21,777 bases of DNA from contig DLCH01000014.1 in assembly GCA_002480525.1 (NCBI GenBank), forward strand, positions 7,210 to 28,986. The letters are read 5' to 3'. The notes under the pieces were generated by a model. The model did no database searches and was not told the origin of the DNA. It was given only the letters and a program-made list of their open reading frames with translations. The translations under genes were made by a program, and so were the position numbers. Positions 15,421-21,717 of this stretch are shown here, piece after piece; positions within the stretch are counted from its first letter, which is position 1; each line of letters starts with the position of its first letter. Source of the DNA: Gammaproteobacteria bacterium UBA7803 (lineage in GTDB: Bacteria; Pseudomonadota; Gammaproteobacteria; Pseudomonadales; Azotimanducaceae).

Positions 15421-16401
15421 TCAGACCGTCCGCCCCAGTTCCGCCAGCACGGCGTCCTCGGCGGCGAAGTCGTAGCCGTAGGTATTCCGGCCTTCCTCCT
15501 GGTACCACCGGTACGCGTCCCGGTAGCCGTCCTCGATGCCGAACCGCGGCCGCCAGTCGACGTCGCGCAGCGCCGTGTCGATGGACAGGCAGGCGCTGCC
15601 CACCAGCGCCTCGCCCCAGTGCAGCACCGGCGGATGGCGGCGGGCGACCTCCTGGGGCACGTGGACGATCTCGGCGCGCGTGCCCATGGCCTTCGCGATC
15701 AGGTTGACCACGCCGACCACGCTGGCGAACTCGGCCCCGGAAACGTTGTAGGCCCGGCCCTTCACCGTGTCGTTGCCCAGCAGCGCGGTCATCAGCCGCG
15801 CGACGTCGTTGATGTGCACGAGCTGCAGCACGGCGTAGCCGTCGCCGGGCACGAGAATCGGCCGGCCCTGCTCCAGCCTGGCGAAGAACCAGGGATCCCG
15901 GGTCGGCTGCGGGCTGCGCGGACCGAGGGTGTGGCCCACCCGCAGGCAGGTCGCCGGAAAGCCCTCGCGCCGCGCCAGATCGAGCAGGTGGTCCTCACAG
16001 CGCACCTTGCCGACGCCGTAGGCCTTGCGCGGATCGTCGTCGTCGGGGGCGTGGCGGCGGAAGTCCTCGCGGATCGGCAGCACGAAGCTGCGCCGGTACA
16101 CCGCCTGGGAGCTGGTGAACACGTAGTGCTGGATGCGGCCGCGGAACAGCTCGATCAGCGGCGCCATGTCCTCGACCTGGTAGGCGGTGTGGTCGAACAC
16201 CGCGTCGAACTCGTCGCGATGGGGCGCCAGCACGCCGGCCAGCTCGCCGGCGACGCGGCGGTCGGCGTGCAGCCGGCGCACGCCGGCGGGCAGCGGCGCC
16301 TCGTGGGAATTGACTACGGTCACCTCGTGCCCGGCGGCGGCCAGCTCGCGGACCAGGTCCAGGCCGATGTAGCGGTTGCCGCCCGTGACTAGGACACGCA
16401 C
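15421..16401 (-). CDS. NAD(P)-dependent epimerase/dehydratase (extended SDR)
   Basis: A 326-residue extended short-chain dehydrogenase/reductase. The N-terminal Rossmann motif MRVLVTGGNRYIG begins exactly at the start, which supports the GTG at 16401 as first codon. The catalytic triad is Ser97/98 (FTSSQAVY), Tyr128 and Lys132 (YGVGKVRCE). ARRHPPVL and DVDWRPRFGIEDGYRDAYRWYQEEG are C-terminal substrate-domain elements. Family knowledge: acts on nucleotide sugars or, in degraders, on hydroxy/keto intermediates; a sugar-nucleotide role is not supported by neighbours. No Shine-Dalgarno precedes the GTG; instead a short, strongly initiated ORF (16389-16460) overlaps its start. First gene of the amidohydrolase/P450 operon. 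Confidence 0.85.
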   Translation of the reverse strand: MRVLVTGGNRYIGLDLVRELAAAGHEVTVVNSHEAPLPAGVRRLHADRRVAGELAGVLAPHRDEFDAVFDHTAYQVEDMAPLIELFRGRIQHYVFTSSQAVYRRSFVLPIREDFRRHAPDDDDPRKAYGVGKVRCEDHLLDLARREGFPATCLRVGHTLGPRSPQPTRDPWFFARLEQGRPILVPGDGYAVLQLVHINDVARLMTALLGNDTVKGRAYNVSGAEFASVVGVVNLIAKAMGTRAEIVHVPQEVARRHPPVLHWGEALVGSACLSIDTALRDVDWRPRFGIEDGYRDAYRWYQEEGRNTYGYDFAAEDAVLAELGRTV

Positions 16402-16460
16402 GGCGCCACCCGGTCGTCCGGGCTGCCGGTCACGGCCGGCGGCAGATTGCTCGTCACCAC
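16389..16460 (-). CDS. Short ORF overlapping the SDR start (leader peptide or frameshift relic)
   Basis: GTG at 16460 is 5 bases after the very strong ribosome binding sequence GGGGGAGGGG (16475-16466). It encodes 23 residues (MVTSNLPPAVTGSPDDRVAP plus CVS) with GC-rich third positions and ends in TAG at 16391-16389, inside the SDR gene, in a different frame. Since the SDR GTG lacks its own ribosome binding site, either this is a leader that couples translation to the SDR, or an indel has separated an N-terminal extension from the SDR. Confidence 0.4.
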   Translation of the reverse strand: MVTSNLPPAVTGSPDDRVAPCVS

Positions 16461-16479
16461 GGATTCCCCTCCCCCGATG

Positions 16480-16508
16480 TTGTCCATCAAACTAAAACGC
16501 GTGCTAAT
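16480..16508 (+). promoter_or_regulatory. Predicted promoter of the PhyH dioxygenase gene
   Basis: TTGTCC (16480-16485) and GCTAAT (16503-16508) are 17 bases apart; each matches 4 of 6 consensus bases. This is the only AT-rich island between the divergent genes. It leaves a leader of about 95 bases. An ACGCGT palindrome (16497-16502) sits between the boxes with partly symmetric flanks and could be a regulator site. Confidence 0.4.
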
Positions 16509-16608
16509 CTCTCGTCAACTGTTGCCGGTGCCGCCGGCCGGGGCCGGTGCGCCGGCCATGGGGCGGCGCAACAGGCGTCACCGCCAGGGGTGACGACAGG
16601 GAGGGGTC

Positions 16609-17892
16609 ATGAGTCTCGATTCGATGGTCGCCGGCGAAGCGCCGGCGCTGTGTCTGCCGCACCAGTGCGAGTTCCTCTCGGACGCCTGGCTGGCCCGCGC
16701 CCGGGATCATCTGACCGGCGCGCTCAAGGCCGCGGGCACGGCCGTCGCGCCCTTCTCCATGACCGAGCGATTCGCCAACGCGCCGCCGCACCTCGGCTGC
16801 CCGGGCGGCCTGGCCCAGTGGTCCCTGTGCTTCGATGGCGACCGGGTCGAGGTCGGCCGAGAGCCGGTCGAGTCGCCGGACGTGCTGGTTGAAGGCGACT
16901 ACCAGGCCGGGCTCGCCCTGGCCCAGGTGGTGGGCGCGCTCGCGCCCGGGGTGATGGCCCGGGCCCACCGCGAGGTCGCGCACCTGTTCGGCCCGGACGC
17001 CGTCCGCCTGCGCGGCCAGCTCAAGGACGAGCGCACGGCGGAGCTGCTCGGCCTGTTTCACGATCACATGGCCCGCATGACCGTCGAGAACCCGGACATC
17101 GCCCACCGGGCGCGGGCCCTCGGCGTCGACCGGCACGTGCGCGAGGTGGAGGAGCACGGCTACACCGTCATCGAGCGCGCCATCACCCCCGAGTTCGCCG
17201 ACGAGGTGCGCGAGGCGACGCTGCGGGCGGTACGCGCCCATGGCAGCCAGCAGCTCCAGTGGATGCTCTACCACGGCCCCGAGCTCGAACGGCTGGTGCA
17301 GAACCCGTCGCTCATGACCCTGATGGACGCCAGCCTGGGACGGGGCGCGGTGATCGCCTCGATCAGCGCCATCCGCCGCGGTCCCGGGCCGGGCTTCATT
17401 CCGATCCACACGGACTACTCCATGGTGCCCGAGCCGTACCCCGAGTTCGCCATGACCGGCGTCGGCGTCTGGGCGCTGGAGGACTGGACCGTCGAATCGG
17501 GCCCGACCTGGATCGTGCCCGGCTCGCACCGCGAGCGGCGCGGCCCGAAGCCGGGCGAGGGCATGGACCGGGGCGTGCCCATCGAGATGCCCAAGGGTTC
17601 GGTGGTGTACTTCACCCACGGCGTGTGGCACTGGCAGGGCGACCGCACCGAGCCCGGGGAGCGCATCACCATCCACTCCCACTTCAACCGCGGCATTCTG
17701 CGCGGCCTGGAACCCAAGCGCGTGGACGTGCAGATGATGCACCGCAACCCGCCGCGCCTCGGCGAGATGCTCGGCGAGGACGACTGGTTCGACAAGCTCG
17801 ACGCCCACGGCCGCGACTACCTGCGGGCCGGCCACATGGCGCGGCTGCAGAAGTTCACCGACGAGCGGCTGGCGGAGCTGCTCGCCGGATAG
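16609..17892 (+). CDS. Phytanoyl-CoA dioxygenase family (PhyH) Fe(II)/2-oxoglutarate enzyme with N-terminal SCP2-like region
   Basis: 427 residues; ATG at 16609 after GGGAGGGG. The C-terminal domain (about 175-410) is PhyH: EEHGYTVIERAITPEFADEV entry, iron ligands His267 and Asp269 (IPIHTDYS), a distal His in FTHGVWHWQGD (His341, less likely His337) and Arg352 (ERITIHSHF) for 2-oxoglutarate. GPTWIVPGSHRERRG is the usual second-shell motif. The N-terminal about 160 residues is a separate domain: WSLCFDGDRVEVGREPVESPDVLVEGDYQAG and a following helix resemble SCP2-type sterol/lipid-carrier sequences. Family knowledge: PhyH enzymes hydroxylate CoA esters of branched or other lipophilic acids, or sterol/terpene-type substrates. 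The extra domain suggests a bulky hydrophobic substrate. Divergent from the SDR operon, convergent with the second P450. Confidence 0.88.
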   Translation: MSLDSMVAGEAPALCLPHQCEFLSDAWLARARDHLTGALKAAGTAVAPFSMTERFANAPPHLGCPGGLAQWSLCFDGDRVEVGREPVESPDVLVEGDYQAGLALAQVVGALAPGVMARAHREVAHLFGPDAVRLRGQLKDERTAELLGLFHDHMARMTVENPDIAHRARALGVDRHVREVEEHGYTVIERAITPEFADEVREATLRAVRAHGSQQLQWMLYHGPELERLVQNPSLMTLMDASLGRGAVIASISAIRRGPGPGFIPIHTDYSMVPEPYPEFAMTGVGVWALEDWTVESGPTWIVPGSHRERRGPKPGEGMDRGVPIEMPKGSVVYFTHGVWHWQGDRTEPGERITIHSHFNRGILRGLEPKRVDVQMMHRNPPRLGEMLGEDDWFDKLDAHGRDYLRAGHMARLQKFTDERLAELLAG

Positions 17893-17924
17893 CGGGCGCC
17901 TGCCGGACGCGCCGGCGCGGCCCG

Positions 17925-19187
17925 TCAGAGCGGGTGCAGCCGCACGGGCACGTCCCTGATCCCGCGGATGAAGTTGTTGGGCAGCCGTTCCACGGGGCCG
18001 ACCACTTCGACCATGCGGAACCGCTGCATGATCTCCTCCCACAGCACGCGGAGCTGCAGCTCGGCGAGGCGGTTGCCCATGCAGCGGTGCACGCCGAAGC
18101 CGAACGCCACGTGGGCCCGGGCGTTCGGCCGGTCGATGATCAGCTTGTCGGCGTCTTCGAACACGGCCTCGTCGCGGTTGCCCGAGACGTACCACATCAC
18201 GACCTTGTCGCCCTTCCTGATGGTGCGGCCGCCGAGCTCGCAATCCTCGAGCGCCGTCCGCCGCATGTGGATGACCGGCGTCTGCCAGCGGATCATCTCG
18301 GAGACCATGTTCGGAATCAGGCCCGGATCGTCACGCAGCTTCTGGTACTCCTCCGGAAACTGATTGAGCGCGACCACGCCGCCGCTGATGCTGTTGCGGG
18401 TGGTGTCGTTGCCGCCGACGATGAGCAGCAGGATGTTGCCGAGAAACTGCTCCGGATTCTCGTTCATGCGCGCCGTCGCCGCGTTGTGCTGCAGCATCGA
18501 GATCAGGTCGAATCTCGGCGGCTGCCCGGCCTTCGAGGCCCAGAGCTGGTAGAACGCGGCGGCCGCCTGCATCAGCTCCTCGTAGCGGTGCTTCATGTCG
18601 ATGCTGTCATCGCCGGTCACCTCCGGCACGGCGGTGGTCAGATCCGACCAGTACACCAGCTTGCGCCGCTCTTCGTAGGGAAAGTCGAACAGCGTCGCCA
18701 GCATCCGCGCCGTCAGCTCGACGGACACCGCCTGCACCCAGTTGAACGTCTCGCCGACGGGCAGATGCTCGAGGATGTCGATGACCCGCTCGCGGATCAG
18801 CGGCTCCAGCTCGGCGAGGTTCTTCGGCGCCACCGTCGGCGCCACCGCCATGCGCTGGGGCATGTGCTGCGGCTCGTCCATGGTGATGAAGCTCTGCCCC
18901 TGGATCTGCCCTTCCTGGGCCGGCGGCGGGTCGACGATGGCGATGCCGCCCAGCTCGGACGACGACGAGAACACCGCGTTGTTGCCGTCGACCTCCTTGA
19001 TGAGCTGGTGGGAGCACACCGACCAGAACGGACCGTTGGCGCTGTCCGCGATGTGGTGCACCGGGGCTTCCCGTCTGAGCCGCGCGAACCAGGGCTGCCA
19101 GGTATCGGTGCGATAGAGTTCCGGCCGGCTGACATCGATCCGCTCGAGCGGAACACCGGCGACGTTCGGGGTCTGCTGTACGCCCAT
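17925..19187 (-). CDS. Cytochrome P450, CYP153-like (second copy)
   Basis: ATG at 19187 is preceded by AGGAGAGG, giving 420 residues; the frame is open further upstream but lacks a ribosome binding site. Axial Cys369 in FGFGVHRCMGNRLAE, ExxR Glu297-Arg300 (EMIRWQTP), I-helix GGNDTT (258-263). It shares long stretches with the P450 at 12898-14166, for example VGETFNWVQ and LLIVGGNDTTRNSISGGV, and WYVSGNRD, but differs in the B-C and F-G region (BC loop residues 80-100 have an insert with PPPAQEGQ, and 185-225 is different), the usual substrate-recognition regions. Hence the two are probably paralogues with different specificity. No redox partner nearby. The 5' leader region contains a TATGCT -10-like element (19245-19240). 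Confidence 0.92.
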   Translation of the reverse strand: MGVQQTPNVAGVPLERIDVSRPELYRTDTWQPWFARLRREAPVHHIADSANGPFWSVCSHQLIKEVDGNNAVFSSSSELGGIAIVDPPPAQEGQIQGQSFITMDEPQHMPQRMAVAPTVAPKNLAELEPLIRERVIDILEHLPVGETFNWVQAVSVELTARMLATLFDFPYEERRKLVYWSDLTTAVPEVTGDDSIDMKHRYEELMQAAAAFYQLWASKAGQPPRFDLISMLQHNAATARMNENPEQFLGNILLLIVGGNDTTRNSISGGVVALNQFPEEYQKLRDDPGLIPNMVSEMIRWQTPVIHMRRTALEDCELGGRTIRKGDKVVMWYVSGNRDEAVFEDADKLIIDRPNARAHVAFGFGVHRCMGNRLAELQLRVLWEEIMQRFRMVEVVGPVERLPNNFIRGIRDVPVRLHPL

Positions 19188-19210
19188 GAGCCTCTCCTGT
19201 GCGACGGGCA

Positions 19211-19245
19211 GCCAACGCGTTCGCTGGCCAACGAGACTCAGCATA
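19211..19245 (-). promoter_or_regulatory. Leader region of second P450 with -10-like box and direct repeat
   Basis: On the minus strand an extended -10 pattern TGCTATGCT (19248-19240) lies about 55 bases before the ATG; a -35 is not evident. Downstream of it GCCAACG occurs twice (plus-strand positions 19211-19217 and 19227-19233), 16 bases apart. This spacing suits a repressor or activator bound on one DNA face, but chance is not excluded. Confidence 0.3.
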
Positions 19246-19399
19246 GCACCGGACCGGGCGCATCGAGCCGGCGCTGGCAGGCGCTGCGCCGGGCGCCACG
19301 CCCCTACCATCCGGGCCCGATAGAGGATGTAATCGGGCGACCGCTCCAGACGCCCGCCGGCCGGCCGCGGGCTCGAGGCATCGCACAGGGACCCGGAAA

Positions 19400-19867
19400 G
19401 TGAAGATACTGAAGCTCTCGGCCGCCGCTGCCGTGGTACTGCTGGTCGTGCTGGCCATCGCCGCGCCGATCGGGCCGCTGCCCGGATTCTTCATCGGCGG
19501 CACGTCCGTGCCCGCACCGCCGACCTGGCCGGACACCTCCGGCGTCCACGAGATCCGCCTGCGCGTGCCGGGCACGCTGCCGCGGGTGGTGGTGATCTGG
19601 GTGGTCGACCACCAGGGCGCGCTGCACGTGGTGGGCGCCGAGGGCAGCGGCTGGGTCTCGATGCTCGGCGACGGCGGCCCGGTGGACATGCGGCTGGGTG
19701 ACGAGACCTACACCCTCAAGGCGGTGCGGCTGACCGACGGCTGGCAGCCGGTGCTCGAGGCCTACGTCGACAAGTACCGTCCGGACTACCCCGAGATCGT
19801 GGCCGGGTTCCCCGACATGGCGGAGGCGGAAGGCCAGGTCGCCGTGTTCCGTCTGGACCGGGGCTGA
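19400..19867 (+). CDS. Small membrane-anchored or exported protein, 155 aa, possible paralogue of the 11290 product
   Basis: The start is a GTG at 19400 giving MKILKLSAAAAVVLLVVLAI; there is no ATG at the N-terminus, and GGAAA lies only just before, so the start is less certain. The hydrophobic segment (about residues 6-22) is followed by a probable beta-rich domain: GVHEIRLRVPGTLPRVVVIWVV, GALHVVG, TYTLKAVRLTDGWQP and VDKYRPDYPEIVAGF. The pattern of a strand with alternate hydrophobics, then VR-x-TD, then KY matches the 179-aa protein. Function unknown. Divergent from the second P450 (213-base gap) and convergent with the SlyD-like gene. Whether it is a lipoprotein is doubtful, because no lipobox Cys is present. 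Confidence 0.72.
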   Translation: MKILKLSAAAAVVLLVVLAIAAPIGPLPGFFIGGTSVPAPPTWPDTSGVHEIRLRVPGTLPRVVVIWVVDHQGALHVVGAEGSGWVSMLGDGGPVDMRLGDETYTLKAVRLTDGWQPVLEAYVDKYRPDYPEIVAGFPDMAEAEGQVAVFRLDRG

Positions 19868-19909
19868 CGCTCCGCTGCACGGCTTCTCGGTCGGCTGTTT
19901 TCCCCTCGA

Positions 19910-19936
19910 GCCGGCGCGCTGCAGCGCGGCGCCGGC
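19910..19936. terminator. GC-rich hairpin between convergent genes
   Basis: The 14-base perfect palindrome CGCGCTGCAGCGCG (19915-19928) is flanked by GCCGG (19910-19914) and CCGGC (19932-19936), which can extend the stem with a small bulge. It lies between the ends of the 19400 gene and the SlyD-like gene. No T tract; terminator role inferred from position. Confidence 0.35.
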
Positions 19937-19976
19937 CCGGGTGCGCGGCTTCGTGCCGTAACCGCCGGGCGACGCC

Positions 19977-20498
19977 TCAGTGTGCGTGCCCGCCCGGTCC
20001 GTGGGCGTGCCCGTGGTCGATTTCCTCGGCGCTGGCGGACCGTACGCCGACGATCTCGACGGTGAAGGTGAGCGCCAATCCGGCATAGGGGTGATTGGTG
20101 TCGACGTCCACCACCTTGCCCCCGACCTTCACCACGGTGACGGGCTGGGAACCCGACTCGGTGCGCAGCGCGGTGCGCAGACCCGGCCGGAGCTGCCGCG
20201 GATTCGGGAAGTACTTCTTCGAGACCCGCCGCACCGAGTCGTCACGGCGCAGGCCGAAAGCCCGTTCGGGCGGAACGGTGACGGTCACCTCGTCCCCCGC
20301 GGACTTCCCGGCCAGCGCTTCCTGAACCGGCGCGAGCATGCCGCGCTGCCCGTACAGGATGGTGAGCGGCTCCCGGCCGGCGCTGGTCTCCAGCGCTTCG
20401 CCCGACGCGTCGTCGCGCACGGTGTAGTGAAGGGTCAGCACCGTGCCGGCGCCGACCACCACGGCGTCCGCATCGGGGTTGCTTGCATCGTCGCTCAT
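19977..20498 (-). CDS. FKBP-type peptidyl-prolyl isomerase, SlyD-like
   Basis: 173 residues, ATG at 20498. FKBP core begins LTLHYTVRDD and has GREPLTILYGQRGMLAPVQEALAGKSAGDEVTV, followed by an insert-in-flap chaperone region (about 77-140) and NHPYAGLALTFTVEIVGVRSASAEEI, the SlyD hallmark. It ends in a His-rich tail HGHAHGPGGHAH, typical of SlyD nickel/zinc binding. Slightly shorter than E. coli SlyD (196). Acts in the cytosol as prolyl isomerase/chaperone and metal handler; no signal peptide. Convergent with the 19400 gene; not obviously part of the catabolic block. Confidence 0.93.
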   Translation of the reverse strand: MSDDASNPDADAVVVGAGTVLTLHYTVRDDASGEALETSAGREPLTILYGQRGMLAPVQEALAGKSAGDEVTVTVPPERAFGLRRDDSVRRVSKKYFPNPRQLRPGLRTALRTESGSQPVTVVKVGGKVVDVDTNHPYAGLALTFTVEIVGVRSASAEEIDHGHAHGPGGHAH

Positions 20499-20594
20499 GG
20501 ATTCGAATCGGACCCTGCTGCTGAAGCCGGCAACGTTACTCCGGCCGGCGCCGGGACGCTACGGCGTCGGCCCTGGCTCCGTGGGCGGCGCCGC

Positions 20595-20617
20595 CGCTCC
20601 GACCGGCGCCCGGAGCG
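20595..20617 (-). terminator. Hairpin directly after the TA-like operon
   Basis: CGCTCCG (20595-20601) and CGGAGCG (20611-20617) form a 7-base stem with a 9-base loop immediately beyond the stop codon of the membrane-protein gene (20618-20620). No T run follows on the minus strand, so it is a possible Rho-type or transcript-end structure. Confidence 0.35.
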
Positions 20618-20902
20618 CTACAGCCAGTTGGCGTTGGTGGCCAGGCTGACCAGAAACGAGCCGAGCAGCAGGGCCACCCCGGTCAGCAGCAGGTAGTGAT
20701 CCACGCGGCTCCACTGAACGACGTGACCCTGCATGACCCGCAGCAGCCGCGGGCCGGGATTCCCGGAATCGGGCGCGACCGCCTTGTCCGGATGCACGGC
20801 CTCCAGCCGGCGCAGATACTGGCTCAGCCGATACGCCGGGGCTGCGAGCAACAAACTGCCCAACAGACCCAGCACATCGGCGGCGATCAGCCCGCTGGAC
20901 AC
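20618..20902 (-). CDS. Two-helix membrane protein, third gene of TA-like operon, 94 aa
   Basis: GTG at 20902 starts one base after the TGA of the antitoxin-like gene (TGA-G-GTG), so translation is probably coupled. Two predicted membrane helices: about residues 4-22 (GLIAADVLGLLGSLLLAAP) and about 70-88 (YLLLTGVALLLGSFLVSLA), separated by a polar loop of about 45 residues. I do not recognise a domain. Its presence immediately after toxin and antitoxin is unusual; it could be a third functional component or simply a co-transcribed gene. No catalytic motif can be seen. Confidence 0.72.
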   Translation of the reverse strand: MSSGLIAADVLGLLGSLLLAAPAYRLSQYLRRLEAVHPDKAVAPDSGNPGPRLLRVMQGHVVQWSRVDHYLLLTGVALLLGSFLVSLATNANWL

Positions 20903-20903
20903 C

Positions 20904-21320
20904 TCACGACTCGCTCATCTGAAGATCGTCGTCGAAGGCGCTCAGCTGATAACGCTTGCGGTGGTGGTCCGACTTGATCTCCAGCGTCAGCAGCACCTGG
21001 GCGCCGCGCTCGCGCATGATGTTGGAGTAGGTGTCGATGATGTTGGTGATGGTCTGGTAGGACGGCCCGCGCTCGCCGTGCCCGGATTCGATCCGGCTCA
21101 ACTCGGACTGATTGATGCCGATGGCGGCCGCCGCCTCGCTCTGGGTGACCTCGACCTCCTCCTCGCGCAGCCGCTTCAGCAGCGCGCCGAGTTGAATGAT
21201 CCGCTCCCGCCTGGCCACCCCGTCGGCGAAACCCGCTAGCGACGACAGCCGTTTGCCCACGGCCTCGGCGCTGCTGGTAGCCGGCTTCTTGCGACGGTCG
21301 TCCGACCTGCGACTGCTCAT
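20904..21320 (-). CDS. XRE-family antitoxin-like DNA-binding protein
   Basis: 138 residues, ATG at 21320 just one base after the toxin-like stop. A basic tail (SSRRSDDRRKKP) precedes a Cro/CI-type helix-turn-helix at about 42-80: LKRLREEEVEVTQSEAAAAIGINQSELSRIESG, with the recognition helix in NQSELSRIESG. The region after it (GHGERGPSYQTITNIIDTYSNIMRERGAQVLLTLEIKS) contains a helix and a strand that could bind the toxin or dimerise. Family knowledge: HigA-type antitoxins bind their own promoter and neutralise the HigB/RelE-type toxin encoded before them. The gene order toxin then antitoxin fits HigBA. It may alternatively be an ordinary XRE regulator. Confidence 0.8.
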   Translation of the reverse strand: MSSRRSDDRRKKPATSSAEAVGKRLSSLAGFADGVARRERIIQLGALLKRLREEEVEVTQSEAAAAIGINQSELSRIESGHGERGPSYQTITNIIDTYSNIMRERGAQVLLTLEIKSDHHRKRYQLSAFDDDLQMSES

Positions 21321-21321
21321 A

Positions 21322-21621
21322 TCAATACTCCTGAAGACGCCGATCCGCCTCCGCGAGCGCCGTCCCGGCACTGGATTCGCAGACGTGCAATACGACCATC
21401 CTGGAAGGGGAAAGACCGAAGTAGGCGCGAATGCTGCGGGTGGACCACCATCCGAGTTCCCAGCTTCCGCGGTCTACGTGCTGCCACGCCCGGTCCGCCG
21501 GATTCGAGGCGATGTTGCCCATCTCCCTGAAGATCTCGCCGGCCTGAATCGCGTGGGCCCGGCTGAGGTTGCCAATGGCTTCGAGTTCGTCCGCAGCGCG
21601 GTCATCCCAGTCATAGTGCAT
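21322..21621 (-). CDS. RelE/HigB-like (Gp49-type) toxin candidate
   Basis: 99 residues, ATG at 21621, no clear Shine-Dalgarno. The protein starts MHYDWDDRAADELEAIGNLSR and ends with a strand-rich region: GSWELGWWSTRSIRAYFGLSPSRMVVLHVCESSAGTALAEADRRLQEY from about 52 to 99, in segments WELGWW, IRAYFG and MVVLHVCESS. This resembles RelE-fold mRNA interferases of the phage Gp49/HigB kind (pattern R-x-IRA-Y-F, VVLHxxxxK/SS, then a C-terminal acidic helix). Family knowledge: these cut mRNA on the ribosome. The resemblance is at the pattern level, so confidence is moderate; adjacency to an XRE gene with one-base spacing is the stronger evidence. Confidence 0.68.
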   Translation of the reverse strand: MHYDWDDRAADELEAIGNLSRAHAIQAGEIFREMGNIASNPADRAWQHVDRGSWELGWWSTRSIRAYFGLSPSRMVVLHVCESSAGTALAEADRRLQEY

Positions 21622-21645
21622 GGCAGGAACTTCGAGCGCGGATTA

Positions 21646-21659
21646 TGGGGAAAACCCCA
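21646..21659. promoter_or_regulatory. Inverted repeat TGGGG-AAAA-CCCCA upstream of the toxin
   Basis: A perfect 5+4+5 inverted repeat, about 25 bases before the toxin ATG, in the start region of the operon. It may be an antitoxin operator or a leader hairpin. Confidence 0.4.
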
Positions 21660-21702
21660 AGACAACACAAGGCGTTCGCGTGGAAACCGCACAAGATGTT
21701 GA

Positions 21703-21717
21703 TTTTGCTAGCCAAAA
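21703..21717. promoter_or_regulatory. Inverted repeat TTTTG-CTAGC-CAAAA upstream of the toxin
   Basis: A perfect 5+5+5 inverted repeat in a locally AT-richer stretch about 82-96 bases upstream of the toxin ATG. Autorepressed TA operons typically have such palindromes at the promoter. No confident -35/-10 pair could be assigned. Confidence 0.4.

Noticed and set aside
16497..16502. ACGCGT palindrome as a strong operator
   Set aside because: Flanking symmetry is only partial and a GC-rich hexamer is common here; reported only as a possible site.
16504..18243. Minus-strand open frame of 579 codons opposite the PhyH gene
   Set aside because: Contains a piece of the second P450 in the wrong frame and an antisense copy of PhyH; not a separate gene.
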